From the NCBI GenBank assembly GCA_013327885.1, contig JABUMY010000015.1, positions 62,001 through 126,000 on the forward strand: a DNA stretch of 64,000 bases, given 5' to 3'. Numbering within the stretch: the first letter of the stretch is position 1; every line of letters starts with the position of its first letter. The notes beneath the pieces were generated by a model that ran no database searches, was not told where the DNA came from, and was given only the letters and a program-made list of their open reading frames with translations. Origin of the DNA: Flavisolibacter longurius (GTDB lineage Bacteria > Bacteroidota > Bacteroidia > Chitinophagales > Chitinophagaceae). A program made the position numbers and the translations under genes. Below are positions 45,177 to 55,237 of this stretch, piece by piece.

Positions 45177-45988
45177 TTTTTTTCAGCATAAAGCAGTAAC
45201 AAGCCCGGCGTGGTGCCCAGGTAGGGATGAACAGAAACGGTAACATCTACGCGGAAGCGGTTCATCTGAAAACCAAATCCCAGGTAATACAGTCCCGTGG
45301 CGGAGCGGACGCCTGCCCTGGCCACCAGCTTTTCCGCAAGTACATAATGAATTCCGGCATTGATGCTTACTGGCACATCTTCGGTCTTTTCTGCTTCCGC
45401 AGCCAGGAAAACCTGCGGTGAAACATCGTAACCAAGTCCCAGCGTATAAACGGCCGGCAATTTCTCCCCCTTATTCTTTCCCCACGAAACGCCAACAGGG
45501 TTGGAAGCCTGCAGACCGGCCGACAACTGTGATGACAACCGCAGCAAGACAGCGGCATCAAAACCCACGGTGGAAGCTTTGCCGTAACCGGCTGCTTTCA
45601 GCGAAAAATAATTGAACTGAACACCCACCGCCAGGTTGCTACCCAACTCCCGGCCATAGGCAATTCCGGCAGACGATTCATTGTAAGCAGCACTGCCGGC
45701 ATAGTCGCCCTTCCAGGCAAAGTTTCCGGAAGTTGTGGGCAGCACAACGGAAGCCTGTAAGGTGGTCAGTGCATTAAGGAGAAAACGTTTTTCGGTATAC
45801 ATTCCTGCAGAAAAAGGTTGGGTGGTACCCAGTGCGCCCAGGTTTCCGCAGGAAGAAAAGGCATCCCTAAACTGGTGGCTATAACCTGTGAGGCGAACAT
45901 AGGTTGCCGAAACAGAGGTGCGCAGCGTTTGCGCATCGGCAGCAGTGAGCAACGAAAGAAATGCATACAGGTAGCAGCAGCGAAGCAT
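45173..45988 (-). CDS. PorV/PorQ-like outer-membrane protein
   Basis: 271 residues from the ATG at 45988 (a TTG two codons earlier is possible). A signal peptide ends near TAADAQ. The barrel shows the FadL-like pattern of PorV/UPF0164 proteins (SSAGIAYGRELGSNLAVGVQFNYFSL, SSQLSAGLQASNPVGVSWG, GIHYVLAEKLVARAGVRSATGLYYLGFGF). Coupled by a 4-base overlap to the helix-hairpin-helix barrel gene. A T9SS-shuttle role is possible but not shown. Confidence 0.75.
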   Translation of the reverse strand: MLRCCYLYAFLSLLTAADAQTLRTSVSATYVRLTGYSHQFRDAFSSCGNLGALGTTQPFSAGMYTEKRFLLNALTTLQASVVLPTTSGNFAWKGDYAGSAAYNESSAGIAYGRELGSNLAVGVQFNYFSLKAAGYGKASTVGFDAAVLLRLSSQLSAGLQASNPVGVSWGKNKGEKLPAVYTLGLGYDVSPQVFLAAEAEKTEDVPVSINAGIHYVLAEKLVARAGVRSATGLYYLGFGFQMNRFRVDVTVSVHPYLGTTPGLLLLYAEKK

Positions 45989-46090
45989 AAGCAATTAGTC
46001 TTTTGAAGATATAACTATTCTGTTTTATATAAAAATGGTTTCCGAATCTGAAAGGAATGTTAGAAGCATTAACGGCAGGAACCATCCACC

Positions 46091-46098
46091 TATCTTTG
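46091..46098 (+). promoter_or_regulatory. Predicted -7 element of folD
   Basis: TATCTTTG four bases before the ATG; TTA lies 19 bases upstream where TTG is expected. Predicts an extremely short leader. Confidence 0.4.
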
Positions 46099-46102
46099 CG
46101 CC

Positions 46103-46984
46103 ATGCAAGTTTTGAACGGCAAGGAAACAGCTCAGGCAATAAAAGATGCATTGAAAATAGAAGTGGCACAACTCTCCTCAAGAGGCAACCCCGTGCCCCA
46201 CCTGGTGGCCATTTTGGTAGGAACAAACGGGGCCAGCGAAACCTACGTAGCTTCCAAAGTAAAAGCCTGCCAGGAAGTTGGCTTTAAGTCAACGCTTATT
46301 CGCCTCGAAGAGGACATAACTGAATTGAAACTCCTGGAGATCATCCGTGGCCTCAATGCTGATCCGGAAGTGGACGGCATCCTGGTACAACTGCCCCTGC
46401 CGAAGCATATTTCCGACGAGGAAGTGATCAACACCATCGACCCTTTAAAAGATGTGGATGGCTTTCATCCCAGCAATGTTGGCCGCATGGTACAGGGACA
46501 ACCCACCTTTGTACCGGCAACACCTTATGGTATTATGCTGATGCTGGAGCATTATAAAATTGAAACCAAAGGCAAGCACGCCGTGGTCATTGGCCGCAGC
46601 AATATCGTGGGTCGGCCGATGAGCATTTTGCTAAGCGGCGCCACCAATCCCGGCAACTGTACGGTCACCATTTGCCACTCCAGCACCGTCAACCTGAAAG
46701 AGATCTGCCAATCGGCCGACATTATCGTTGCCGCCCTTGGCCGGCCAGCTTTTGTAACCGAAGACATGGTAAAAGACGGCGCCGTTGTGATAGATGTGGG
46801 TATTACCCGGATTGAAGATGCCACCAAGAAAAGCGGTTACCGCATTAGTGGTGATGTGGATTATTCCAACGTAGCCCCCAAGTGTTCTTTTATCACGCCG
46901 GTGCCCGGCGGCGTTGGCCCCATGACCATTGCCGCCCTGATGAAAAATACGTTTCGTGCCTGCGCCTTAAAGAATTATGAATAG
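46103..46984 (+). CDS. folD: Bifunctional methylenetetrahydrofolate dehydrogenase/cyclohydrolase
   Basis: 293 residues. FolD converts 5,10-methylene-THF to 10-formyl-THF. Seen: the catalytic Lys/Tyr region ([16 protein letters not shown]), [26 protein letters not shown], the NADP-binding [21 protein letters not shown] and the C-terminal signature [19 protein letters not shown]. It overlaps queE by 8 bases. Confidence 0.96.
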   Translation: MQVLNGKETAQAIKDALKIEVAQLSSRGNPVPHLVAILVGTNGASETYVASKVKACQEVGFKSTLIRLEEDITELKLLEIIRGLNADPEVDGILVQLPLPKHISDEEVINTIDPLKDVDGFHPSNVGRMVQGQPTFVPATPYGIMLMLEHYKIETKGKHAVVIGRSNIVGRPMSILLSGATNPGNCTVTICHSSTVNLKEICQSADIIVAALGRPAFVTEDMVKDGAVVIDVGITRIEDATKKSGYRISGDVDYSNVAPKCSFITPVPGGVGPMTIAALMKNTFRACALKNYE

Positions 46985-47639
46985 TGTGAACGAAAACCGT
47001 GTATACGATAGCGTTATTTCGCCTGCGCAAAACAGCACCGGCATTACCCTGCCGGTAATGGAGCATTTTTATACCCTACAGGGCGAAGGTGTGCACCAGG
47101 GAAAAGCCGCTTATTTCATCCGACTTGGCGGCTGTGATGTGGGCTGCGTTTGGTGCGATGTAAAAGAAAGCTGGGATGCCGGCAAGCACCCATTGTATGC
47201 TGTAGAAGAATTGGTAAGTACCGTCAAAGCCACGCCTGCACAGATCGTGGTAATCACGGGCGGCGAACCTTTGCTTCATGACCTTGCTGTATTGACAACT
47301 GCCTTGCACAAGGCTGGGCTCCGGGTGCACATTGAGACCTCTGGTTCTTCTCCTCTTTCCGGTGAATTGGATTGGATCACGCTTTCGCCGAAAAAATTCA
47401 AAGCGCCACTGGCAGAAGTGTTGCCCTTTGCCAGCGAGCTAAAGATCGTTGTCTTCAACAAATCGGATTTTGCCTGGGCAGAGACCTGGGCCGCACAGGT
47501 GTCGCCGGAATGCCGCTTGTTTTTGCAACCCGAATGGTCGAAGCGGGACCAGATGACGCCTTTGATCGTTGACTACATCAAGGAAAATCCCCAATGGCAG
47601 CTTTCGCTGCAGGTGCACAAGTATATTAACGTTCCGTAG
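46977..47639 (+). CDS. queE: 7-carboxy-7-deazaguanine synthase, radical SAM
   Basis: 220 residues. QueE makes 7-carboxy-7-deazaguanine in queuosine (or 7-deazaguanine DNA modification) synthesis. The QueE-type cluster motif is Cys53, Cys57, Cys60 in [16 protein letters not shown]; upstream is [20 protein letters not shown] and downstream [13 protein letters not shown]. No other queuosine gene is in the window; the 8-base overlap with folD indicates an operon. Confidence 0.93.
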   Translation: MNSVNENRVYDSVISPAQNSTGITLPVMEHFYTLQGEGVHQGKAAYFIRLGGCDVGCVWCDVKESWDAGKHPLYAVEELVSTVKATPAQIVVITGGEPLLHDLAVLTTALHKAGLRVHIETSGSSPLSGELDWITLSPKKFKAPLAEVLPFASELKIVVFNKSDFAWAETWAAQVSPECRLFLQPEWSKRDQMTPLIVDYIKENPQWQLSLQVHKYINVP

Positions 47640-47682
47640 GGTGCCGCAGCCTGAATAAATCTTATTTTTAGAAAAAGGTTTT

Positions 47683-47892
47683 ATGGAGGTTGTACCTGGC
47701 AAACTCACCAATGCGCAGCTTGAGTTATTAAAACTTTTTAGCCGCCCAATGACTGATGAAGAAGTAAAAGAGCTAAGGACAGTTTTGGCAAATCATTATG
47801 CCAAAAAGGCAACTGAAGAAATAGACCGGTTGTGGGACGAAAGAGGATATACACAGCAAACAATGGATCAGTGGCTGAAAGAAAACTCATGA
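47683..47892 (+). CDS. Putative antitoxin of PIN toxin pair
   Basis: 69 residues (LTNAQLELLKLFSRPMTDEEVKELRT then IDRLWDERGYTQQTMDQWLKE). The small acidic helical protein is typical of genes 5' of COG1569-type PIN toxins in Bacteroidota. It ends three bases before the toxin start. Confidence 0.75.
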   Translation: MEVVPGKLTNAQLELLKLFSRPMTDEEVKELRTVLANHYAKKATEEIDRLWDERGYTQQTMDQWLKENS

Positions 47893-47895
47893 AAA

Positions 47896-48306
47896 ATGAA
47901 TGTAGTACTGGATACAAATGTGCTACTTGTTTCGTTTTCGATGAGATCCCGGTCACGCTGGCTTATTGAATCTTTTTTAGCAGGCAGATTCACGCTTTCC
48001 GTCACTTCTGAAATTATCCATGAATATGAAGAAAAGTTCTGTGAACATTGGAATCAATTGGCAGCCGAAAATGTGATCCGAACAATCTTGGAGTCGCCCC
48101 ATACACAATTCATAAACATCTATTTTAAATTCAATTTACTACCCGATGAAGACGACAATAAATTTGCAGATTGTGCCATTGCCTCCAACGCAGACTATCT
48201 CATCACCGAAGACAGAGATTTTACGATTCTGAAAACCATTTCCTTTCCCAAGGTTCATATAAGAACTTTATCTGAATTTGAACAGGTTTTAGAAAACCAA
48301 AGATGA
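47896..48306 (+). CDS. PIN-domain toxin (COG1569 type)
   Basis: 136 residues. The PIN fold begins MNVVLDTNVLLVSF with Asp6; the conserved acidic residues continue in HEYEEKF and in DEDDNKFADCAIASNADYLITEDRDF. These enzymes are presumed metal-dependent ribonucleases. Unlike the PIN module at 28300, this one is intact. Its stop overlaps the frame upstream of the OmpA-like gene. Confidence 0.88.
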   Translation: MNVVLDTNVLLVSFSMRSRSRWLIESFLAGRFTLSVTSEIIHEYEEKFCEHWNQLAAENVIRTILESPHTQFINIYFKFNLLPDEDDNKFADCAIASNADYLITEDRDFTILKTISFPKVHIRTLSEFEQVLENQR

Positions 48307-48314
48307 TTCTTTCT

Positions 48315-50222
48315 ATGAAAAACATATTTACAGGCTTACTCATACTTTGTTGCATTGCTGCTTCTGCCCAAACAGACATCACCAAAATCGACAAAAAAGC
48401 CGTTGCCTTTTACGAACAGGCCCTGGCGTTAATTGACGCAGCCAAGTATAAGGAAGCAATTGCTGCTTTGCAACAAGCCATTGGCCGCGATGATCAATAC
48501 ATTGACGCTTACCTTTCCATGGCCGGCGTTTATGGCCAGCTAAAAGATTACAAGCAAAGTGCGGCCACCTACGAAAAAGCAATGGCGATGGATGCTGCTT
48601 ATACGGCCGACTATGCCCTGCCTTATTCCATCAACCTGGCCGGCAATGGCGAGTTTGAAAAAGCCTTGCAGGTAGTGAACACACTGCTACAAAAACCCAA
48701 CCTGCATCCCAATACAAAAAAAGCGGCCGAATACCGGCAAAAGACCTTTCAGTTTGCGGTTGATTATGCCAAAACGAAAGGCCAGTCTGCCTATGTTTTC
48801 TCGCCAAAGAACCTGGGCGATGCCGTGAACTCGGCAGAATCAGAGTACTTTCCTTCCATGCCTATCGAAGGCAAACTGCTGGTGTTTACCCGGCGGCTGA
48901 ACAACTTCAACGAGGACTTTTTTGCGGCAGAAAAGGGCGGCGATATCTGGGAGAAATCGGTTCGCCTGCCCGGGCAGATCAACACACCGCAAAACGAAGG
49001 TGCCCAGAACATTTCGCAGGATGGCAACTGGCTGGTGTTTACGGGCTGCAACCGTCCCGATGGCCAGGGAAGCTGCGATATTTATATTTCCTACAAAACA
49101 CCCGAAGGCTGGTCGCCGGCCTTTAACCTCGGTGGCAAGGTCAACTCCGACCAGTGGGAATCGCAACCCTCCCTTTCACCCGACAAGCGTCATCTTTATT
49201 TTGCCAGCAGGCGCTTTGGCGGCTTAGGAGGAAGCGATATTTATGTATCAACCCTGCTGCCCAGCGGCAAATGGAGCGAACCCGAAAATTTAGGTCCCGG
49301 CATCAACACGGCTGGTGACGAATCCACACCGTTTATTCATGCCGACAACCAAACCCTGTTCTTTGCCTCCAATGGTTTGCCAGGGTATGGCGGCGAAGAT
49401 CTTTTCGTAGTGCGCAAAGGAGCTGATGGTACCTGGGGCAAGCCTGAAAATTTGGGTTATCCTATTAATACTATCGATCACGAAGGTTCCTTGTTTATTG
49501 CGGCTGATGGCAAATCGGCTTATTATGCCAGTGACCGCAGCGACAGCAAAGGTGGACTGGATATTTACTCCTTTGAATTGCGGGAAGATGTGCGCCCTGC
49601 CAAAACACTTTGGGTAAAAGGAAAAGTGTTCGACAACAAAACAAATAATGGTTTGCCATCTTCCGTTGAATTGATAGACCTGGCGTCAAAACAAACCCTT
49701 TCCAAAGTACAAACCGACGAAACCGGCAATTACCTGATTACACTGCCGGTGGGAAAAGACTATGCGTTTAACGTGGCACGGAAAGGTTACCTTTTTTACT
49801 CAGATAACTATTCGCTGAAAAACAAAGCGGCAGATTCTACCTACCAAAAAGACATTCCCTTGCAGCCGATTGAAGTAGAAGCCGGAATTGTACTGCGCAA
49901 CCTGTTTTTTGAAACGGCCAAATACGACATCAAACCCGAATCGGAAGTGGAACTGGACAAAGTCGTGCAGTTCCTGCAGGAAAATCCAACGGTTAAAATT
50001 CAGCTTGAAGGACATACCGATAATGTGGGTGCGGCGGCTGATAACGAAAAACTGTCATCTGCCCGGGCTTATGCTGTTGTCAACTACCTGGTGCGTAAAG
50101 GCATCAAGGGCACTCGCCTGGTGGCAAAAGGTTTTGGCGCCAGCAAACCCATTGCCGACAACAAAACAGAAGAAGGCCGGTCGCAGAATCGTCGCACGGA
50201 ATTGCGCATTCTTGAAAAATAG
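48315..50222 (+). CDS. OmpA-family protein with TPR and PD40 repeats
   Basis: 635 residues from ATG 48315 (MKNIFTGLLILCCIAASAQ signal); a start at 48303 would add only four residues. In order: TPR-like helices (AVAFYEQALALIDAAKYKEAIAALQQA in two halves, about 25-130), WD40-like PD40 propeller (SPDKRHLYFASRRFGGLGGSDIYVS, DNQTLFFASNGLPGYGGEDLFVV; about 170-410), a carboxypeptidase-like domain (NNGLPSSVELIDLAS) and a C-terminal OmpA peptidoglycan-binding domain (IQLEGHTDNVGAAADNEKLS, RRTELRI). The same architecture occurs in PorE-like proteins linked to the T9SS; equivalence is not proven. Confidence 0.88.
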   Translation: MKNIFTGLLILCCIAASAQTDITKIDKKAVAFYEQALALIDAAKYKEAIAALQQAIGRDDQYIDAYLSMAGVYGQLKDYKQSAATYEKAMAMDAAYTADYALPYSINLAGNGEFEKALQVVNTLLQKPNLHPNTKKAAEYRQKTFQFAVDYAKTKGQSAYVFSPKNLGDAVNSAESEYFPSMPIEGKLLVFTRRLNNFNEDFFAAEKGGDIWEKSVRLPGQINTPQNEGAQNISQDGNWLVFTGCNRPDGQGSCDIYISYKTPEGWSPAFNLGGKVNSDQWESQPSLSPDKRHLYFASRRFGGLGGSDIYVSTLLPSGKWSEPENLGPGINTAGDESTPFIHADNQTLFFASNGLPGYGGEDLFVVRKGADGTWGKPENLGYPINTIDHEGSLFIAADGKSAYYASDRSDSKGGLDIYSFELREDVRPAKTLWVKGKVFDNKTNNGLPSSVELIDLASKQTLSKVQTDETGNYLITLPVGKDYAFNVARKGYLFYSDNYSLKNKAADSTYQKDIPLQPIEVEAGIVLRNLFFETAKYDIKPESEVELDKVVQFLQENPTVKIQLEGHTDNVGAAADNEKLSSARAYAVVNYLVRKGIKGTRLVAKGFGASKPIADNKTEEGRSQNRRTELRILEK

Positions 50223-50250
50223 ATGACAGGCAACGGATAACTGATAACAG
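50223..50250 (+). repeat. Heptamer array after the OmpA-family gene
   Basis: Directly after TAG: ATGACAG, GCAACGG, ATAACTG, ATAACAG in 7-base register. Confidence 0.6.
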
Positions 50251-50281
50251 TTTTTTTCTATCTTACCGTTATCAGTTATCC
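50235..50281. repeat. Perfect 14-bp inverted repeat between OmpA-family gene and dprA
   Basis: GGATAACTGATAAC at 50235 and GTTATCAGTTATCC at 50268, loop of 19 bases containing seven consecutive T. The right arm ends 6 bases before the dprA start, so it could act as attenuator, terminator or block to ribosome entry; the left arm is part of a heptamer array. Confidence 0.75.
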
Positions 50282-50287
50282 TCACCA

Positions 50288-51388
50288 ATGCATTCCGAAC
50301 TGCTTTACCAACTTGCCTTAACCCTTGTGCCCAACATTGGCGACGTTCACGCCAAAACCCTTGTGCAACATTTTGGCGATGCCACCTCCATTTTTAAAGC
50401 AAAACAAATCCACCTGGAAAAGGTCGAGGGCATTGGCGAGATAAGGGCCAAAGCCATTAAGCAGTTTGATGATTTTCACCTGGCCGAAACCGAACTGCAG
50501 TTTATTGAGAAGTACAAGATCAAACCGATTTTTCTTACCGATGCTGCCTACCCCCAGCGCCTACTGAACTGTTACGATTCGCCCACGCTTCTTTTTTACA
50601 AAGGCACGGCCGACCTGAATGCGCCAAAGGCGGTAGCCATTGTTGGCACACGCAGCAATACCGATTATGGCAAGTCTTTCACCGAAGCCTTGGTAAAAGA
50701 CCTGGCGGCAGAAGGCGTAGTGGTTGTCAGCGGGCTTGCCTTTGGCATCGACGCCATTGCCCACAAAGCATCGATCAAAAACGGCGTTTCCACTATCGGT
50801 GTGGTGGGGCATGGCCTGAACAAGATCTACCCATCGCAGCATGCTGGCCTGGCCAAAGAAATGATCGCTGCCGGTGGCGGCCTGCTTTCCGAATTCTTTC
50901 ACAACATTAAACCGGACAAACATAATTTTCCGTTGCGCAACCGCATTGTGGCGGGCATGAGCGACGCAACAATTTTGGTGGAGACAGCCATAAAAGGCGG
51001 GAGCATGATCACCGCAAAACTGGCCGATGGCTACAACCGCGATGTCTTTGCCGTTCCCGGCCGAACCACCGACAAGGTAAGCGCCGGGTGCAATCACCTG
51101 ATCAAATACAACAAAGCCATTTTGCTGACCGATGCTGCCGAATTGCTGGACGTGATGGGATGGAAAGAAAAAAAGGCAACGCCTAAAAAGCAGCGGGAAC
51201 TTTTTATTGAGCTTTCACCCGAAGAAGATACCGTGTTTAAGCTGCTGCAAGCAAGGGAAGCAGCGCACATCGATGAGATCAATGCCATCAGTGCGTTAAG
51301 CAGCAGCACGGTGGCTGCCGCCATTCTTAACCTGGAGTTGCAAGGCATTGTGCAAAGCCAGCCGGGAAAGATGTACAGGCTCGTATGA
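50288..51388 (+). CDS. dprA: DNA-processing protein DprA
   Basis: 366 residues. DprA binds single-stranded DNA and loads RecA during natural transformation. N-terminal helix-hairpin-helix (LTLVPNIGDVHAKTLVQHFGD), the Rossmann core (VGTRSNTDYGK, VVVVSGLAFGIDAIAHKASI, GVVGHGLNKIYP, RNRIVAGMSDATILVETAIKGGSM in parts) and a C-terminal winged-helix (LQAREAAHIDEINAISALSSS) are all present. Heptamer arrays follow its stop. Confidence 0.95.
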   Translation: MHSELLYQLALTLVPNIGDVHAKTLVQHFGDATSIFKAKQIHLEKVEGIGEIRAKAIKQFDDFHLAETELQFIEKYKIKPIFLTDAAYPQRLLNCYDSPTLLFYKGTADLNAPKAVAIVGTRSNTDYGKSFTEALVKDLAAEGVVVVSGLAFGIDAIAHKASIKNGVSTIGVVGHGLNKIYPSQHAGLAKEMIAAGGGLLSEFFHNIKPDKHNFPLRNRIVAGMSDATILVETAIKGGSMITAKLADGYNRDVFAVPGRTTDKVSAGCNHLIKYNKAILLTDAAELLDVMGWKEKKATPKKQRELFIELSPEEDTVFKLLQAREAAHIDEINAISALSSSTVAAAILNLELQGIVQSQPGKMYRLV

Positions 51389-51401
51389 ACCAGACTGTAT
51401 C

Positions 51402-51437
51402 GAACCGCAGAATAACGAACAAGGAATATAGAAGTAG
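51402..51437 (+). repeat. Heptamer array (GAATAAC words) after dprA
   Basis: GAACCGCA (8), GAATAAC, GAACAAG, GAATATA, GAAGTAG. The segment GAACAAGGAA is complementary to TTCCTTGTTC in the array at 51543. Confidence 0.7.
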
Positions 51438-51524
51438 TTAAACCCATATTTCAGAACGAATGCTGTAAGCTGTTCAATCTTGCGTTGTTTTAACAACCAA
51501 TCTGCAGAATGAGAAAAAGAATAG

Positions 51525-53099
<1,575 letters not shown>

Positions 53100-53100
53100 C

Positions 53101-53130
53101 GGCCCCCTGTCCCCCGGTGGGGGAACTTAG
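53101..53130 (+). repeat. G/C-rich palindromic element directly after the guaB stop
   Basis: Thirty bases beginning GGCCCCCTGTCCCCCGG, starting one base after TAA. An exact inverted copy lies at 53353-53382. Core CCCCCGGTGGGGG is self-complementary. Confidence 0.85.
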
Positions 53131-53265
53131 ATCGCTTATACTTTTCTATTCGCATCTTTTCTTACAGCAAAATGTTTTTTCATTTGCAGAAAAGGATGAA
53201 AGGCCACTCACTTATAAAACATAAACGGCGAGAATCGGTACCACATCATAACAATACATAAAAAG

Positions 53266-53296
53266 AAAAATGCCTGTTTTTATAACGGGCATTTTT
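53266..53296 (+). terminator. Intrinsic terminator downstream of guaB
   Basis: AAAAATGCCTGTT/AACGGGCATTTTT (one wobble), loop TTATA-like, T tail; about 170 bases after the guaB stop, so the palindromic element is probably transcribed. Confidence 0.8.
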
Positions 53297-53352
53297 AATT
53301 GATAGAATGGTCTTGCTGAGGAAAAGGCTGCATCTAAAAAAGATATTCCGGC

Positions 53353-53382
53353 CTAAGTTCCCCCACCGGGGGACAGGGGGCC
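53353..53382 (-). repeat. Exact inverted copy of the palindromic element, coding the end of the S4 protein
   Basis: Identical over 30 bases to 53101-53130 on the opposite strand. It supplies the last nine codons (GPLSPGGGT) and the stop codon of the S4 gene. Confidence 0.85.
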
Positions 53383-53775
53383 ATCCTCCCCAAAAAATTC
53401 GTCTATTTCTCTTCGTTGTTTCTTGGTAGGTCGTCCCACTTTGCTGGGGCGTTTGCCGGTATAAAAAGAAACCGCCTGGAAGTTGGAACGGTCAATTTCT
53501 TCTGCAGGCGTCAGGTCAATATAATAGTTGATGGCTTCGGAATACGCCACGCGGTTGTGCAACAAGCCGGTGACTTTGATGATCCATTTTTTGGCTTCGG
53601 TTTTTACTTCGTATTCGTCGCCAATACTCACGCTTTTTGCTGCTTTTACACCCGTGCCATTCTGCTTTACTTTCCCTGTATCGCAGGCGGCTGCCGCCAG
53701 GGTTCTGGTTTTAAAAAGCCGAATGGACCAGAGGTATTTATCTAACCGCAACTTTTCTTTTACTTCTTTTTTCAC
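53353..53775 (-). CDS. S4-domain RNA-binding protein (HslR/Hsp15-like)
   Basis: 140 residues from a GTG start. An S4 domain at about 8-65 (LRLDKYLWSIRLFKTRTLAAAACDTGKVKQNG split) is followed by a basic C-terminus (KRPSKVGRPTKKQRREIDEFFGED). Related to Hsp15, which rescues stalled 50S-nascent chain complexes. The last nine residues GPLSPGGGT are encoded by a palindromic repeat and are not family sequence, so the original stop was displaced. It overlaps the upstream gene by 4 bases. Confidence 0.88.
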   Translation of the reverse strand: MKKEVKEKLRLDKYLWSIRLFKTRTLAAAACDTGKVKQNGTGVKAAKSVSIGDEYEVKTEAKKWIIKVTGLLHNRVAYSEAINYYIDLTPAEEIDRSNFQAVSFYTGKRPSKVGRPTKKQRREIDEFFGEDGPLSPGGGT

Positions 53776-54209
53776 ACTAGTTCTTTTTGACTGTTTTGCA
53801 ATCGATAGAGAATATCCTGGTAGATCAGTTTACGCACTTCCCGTTCTGTTTTCCGGAAACGGTAGAAAAGCGAATAATAAGCTGTCACCACAAAAAACAG
53901 CAGCACCATACCACTGATGAAGAGCAGGCTGAGGACTGCCTTTATCCAGTTCTCCGAAAACTTTTCCGCGTAATCGCTGGCAATAAACACAACGGTCAGC
54001 GAAAGAAAAAACGCATCGATCCAAATCCAGCGCACCAGTTTCTTTTTTTGCTGCACCAGGTTTTTCCAGGCCGGCAAATGCGCATAGGTAGTGGAATCAA
54101 TACCAAACGAAAGCTTGCCCTTTTGGGTGATCTCCTTTAGGTCTGCTTCCTTTTCCATTTCAGCTAACCGCTGCTGTAAATATTGCTCCAATCCCAAGTG
54201 CTGCTCCAT
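53772..54209 (-). CDS. Membrane protein, two helices, unknown
   Basis: 145 residues: an N-terminal helical region (LEQYLQQRLAEMEKEADL), two membrane segments (IWIDAFFLSLTVVFIAS and VLSLLFISGMVLLFFVVTAYY) and a basic tail (YRFRKTEREVRKLIYQDI). No recognised family. Its stop overlaps the GTG of the S4 gene, so they are coupled. Confidence 0.75.
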   Translation of the reverse strand: MEQHLGLEQYLQQRLAEMEKEADLKEITQKGKLSFGIDSTTYAHLPAWKNLVQQKKKLVRWIWIDAFFLSLTVVFIASDYAEKFSENWIKAVLSLLFISGMVLLFFVVTAYYSLFYRFRKTEREVRKLIYQDILYRLQNSQKELV

Positions 54210-54250
54210 ATGTAACGGATGAATTCACTAAATTAGAAAAAACTTTTGCC

Positions 54251-54613
54251 ATGAAATGGCTGCTGATTCTTCTGCTGGCAACATCATGCCCGGTTCTGTT
54301 AATGGCCCAGGAAGAAAGTTCCGAAGTACCGAAAAACAATGATACCGTTTCGGTACAGATTTCACTGCAGGAAAAGCCTTCAGCAGGTGAAACGCCCCAG
54401 CAAAACGAAATGGATTATTCTACACTTCGTCCGAAAAACCTGCAACCCGGCGTTAACCGGCTGGCGTTAGACGGAACACCCTGCCTTGTTCCCGACGCCG
54501 ATAAAACAATTGCCATACCCAACGCCTGGAAAGGCCCGCTGCGGATTCCGTTTAAAAAGAAAAAACCAGCAGCATCGTACAACGAAACGAACAACAACCC
54601 GGTCTTATTTTAA
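54251..54613 (+). CDS. Secreted small protein with PGxxRLxxDGxPCxVPD motif, copy 1
   Basis: 120 residues, signal peptide ending LLMAQ. The mature protein is largely disordered (Glu/Ser/Pro/Gln-rich) except for a motif shared with the next gene: PGVNRLALDGTPCLVPDADK and TIAIPNAWKG. A lone Cys lies in the motif. No known family. Confidence 0.7.
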   Translation: MKWLLILLLATSCPVLLMAQEESSEVPKNNDTVSVQISLQEKPSAGETPQQNEMDYSTLRPKNLQPGVNRLALDGTPCLVPDADKTIAIPNAWKGPLRIPFKKKKPAASYNETNNNPVLF

Positions 54614-54659
54614 ACCAACCTGCATTTAAGTTCAGTTTATTCGCACTAAAATTATTGCT

Positions 54660-55070
54660 ATGAAACGACTGCTCTATTTTCTGTTTTCTTGTACGACGCC
54701 TACTGTAGCCAAAGCCCAATTGCTTTCCGGTGAAGTAGAAAAATACCAGCTGGACGCCACTTATCGGAATCGTGTCATTCAAAAATTACAAGCGCTAAGA
54801 AAGCAGAGCGATACCAACATTGTAAAGACGCCAACTCTGCCCCTTTATTTGGTAAATCCCAAACCCGGTATTCACCGCCTGCCGCAGGATGGTATGCCCT
54901 GTATTGTTCCGGACATGAATGCAACAGTTGCCATCCCCAATACCTGGCGTGGCGAAAAAAAGGTCCCGTTCCGCGGTGCACAACCCAGTATTCCCAATCC
55001 CGCAAAGCCATCCCGGTTGGCACCTTCGCGGCCCCTGTTAACCTATCCTGATACTGACAAAACAAAATAA
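54660..55070 (+). CDS. Secreted small protein with PGxxRLxxDGxPCxVPD motif, copy 2
   Basis: 136 residues, 46 bases after copy 1. The N-terminus (MKRLLYFLFSCTTPTVAKAQ) is a signal peptide. It shares PGIHRLPQDGMPCIVPDMNA and TVAIPNTWRG with copy 1, while the rest differs, so the motif is under constraint. The C-terminus is Pro/Arg/Ser-rich. Function unknown. Confidence 0.7.
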   Translation: MKRLLYFLFSCTTPTVAKAQLLSGEVEKYQLDATYRNRVIQKLQALRKQSDTNIVKTPTLPLYLVNPKPGIHRLPQDGMPCIVPDMNATVAIPNTWRGEKKVPFRGAQPSIPNPAKPSRLAPSRPLLTYPDTDKTK

Positions 55071-55078
55071 CCCCCATA

Positions 55079-55112
55079 AAAAAAGAGACCTGCCAAAACA
55101 AGTCTCTTTTTT
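55079..55112 (+). terminator. Probable terminator after the paralogous secreted proteins
   Basis: AAAAGAGAC...GTCTCTTTT arms around a 12-base loop with a T-rich tail, 9 bases past the stop at 55070. Confidence 0.7.
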
Positions 55113-55202
55113 CTTTTCCCCCTTTTCTCCTCTTATACCCATTTCAAATAAGCATTTTGGTATGGCAGCCGCCGAAACCTGCGCCGGGAGCCTTTTTACC
55201 AC

Positions 55203-55237
55203 TTGCCAATTGCCTGTTGCCTATTGCCAATTGGTAT
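55203..55237 (-). repeat. Heptamer array (AGGCAAT-type words) abutting the dipeptidase stop
   Basis: Plus register TTGCCAA, TTGCCTG, TTGCCTA, TTGCCAA, TTGGTAT; on the minus strand it begins right after TAA at 55239-55237 and nearly repeats the series behind the FAH gene. Confidence 0.8.
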
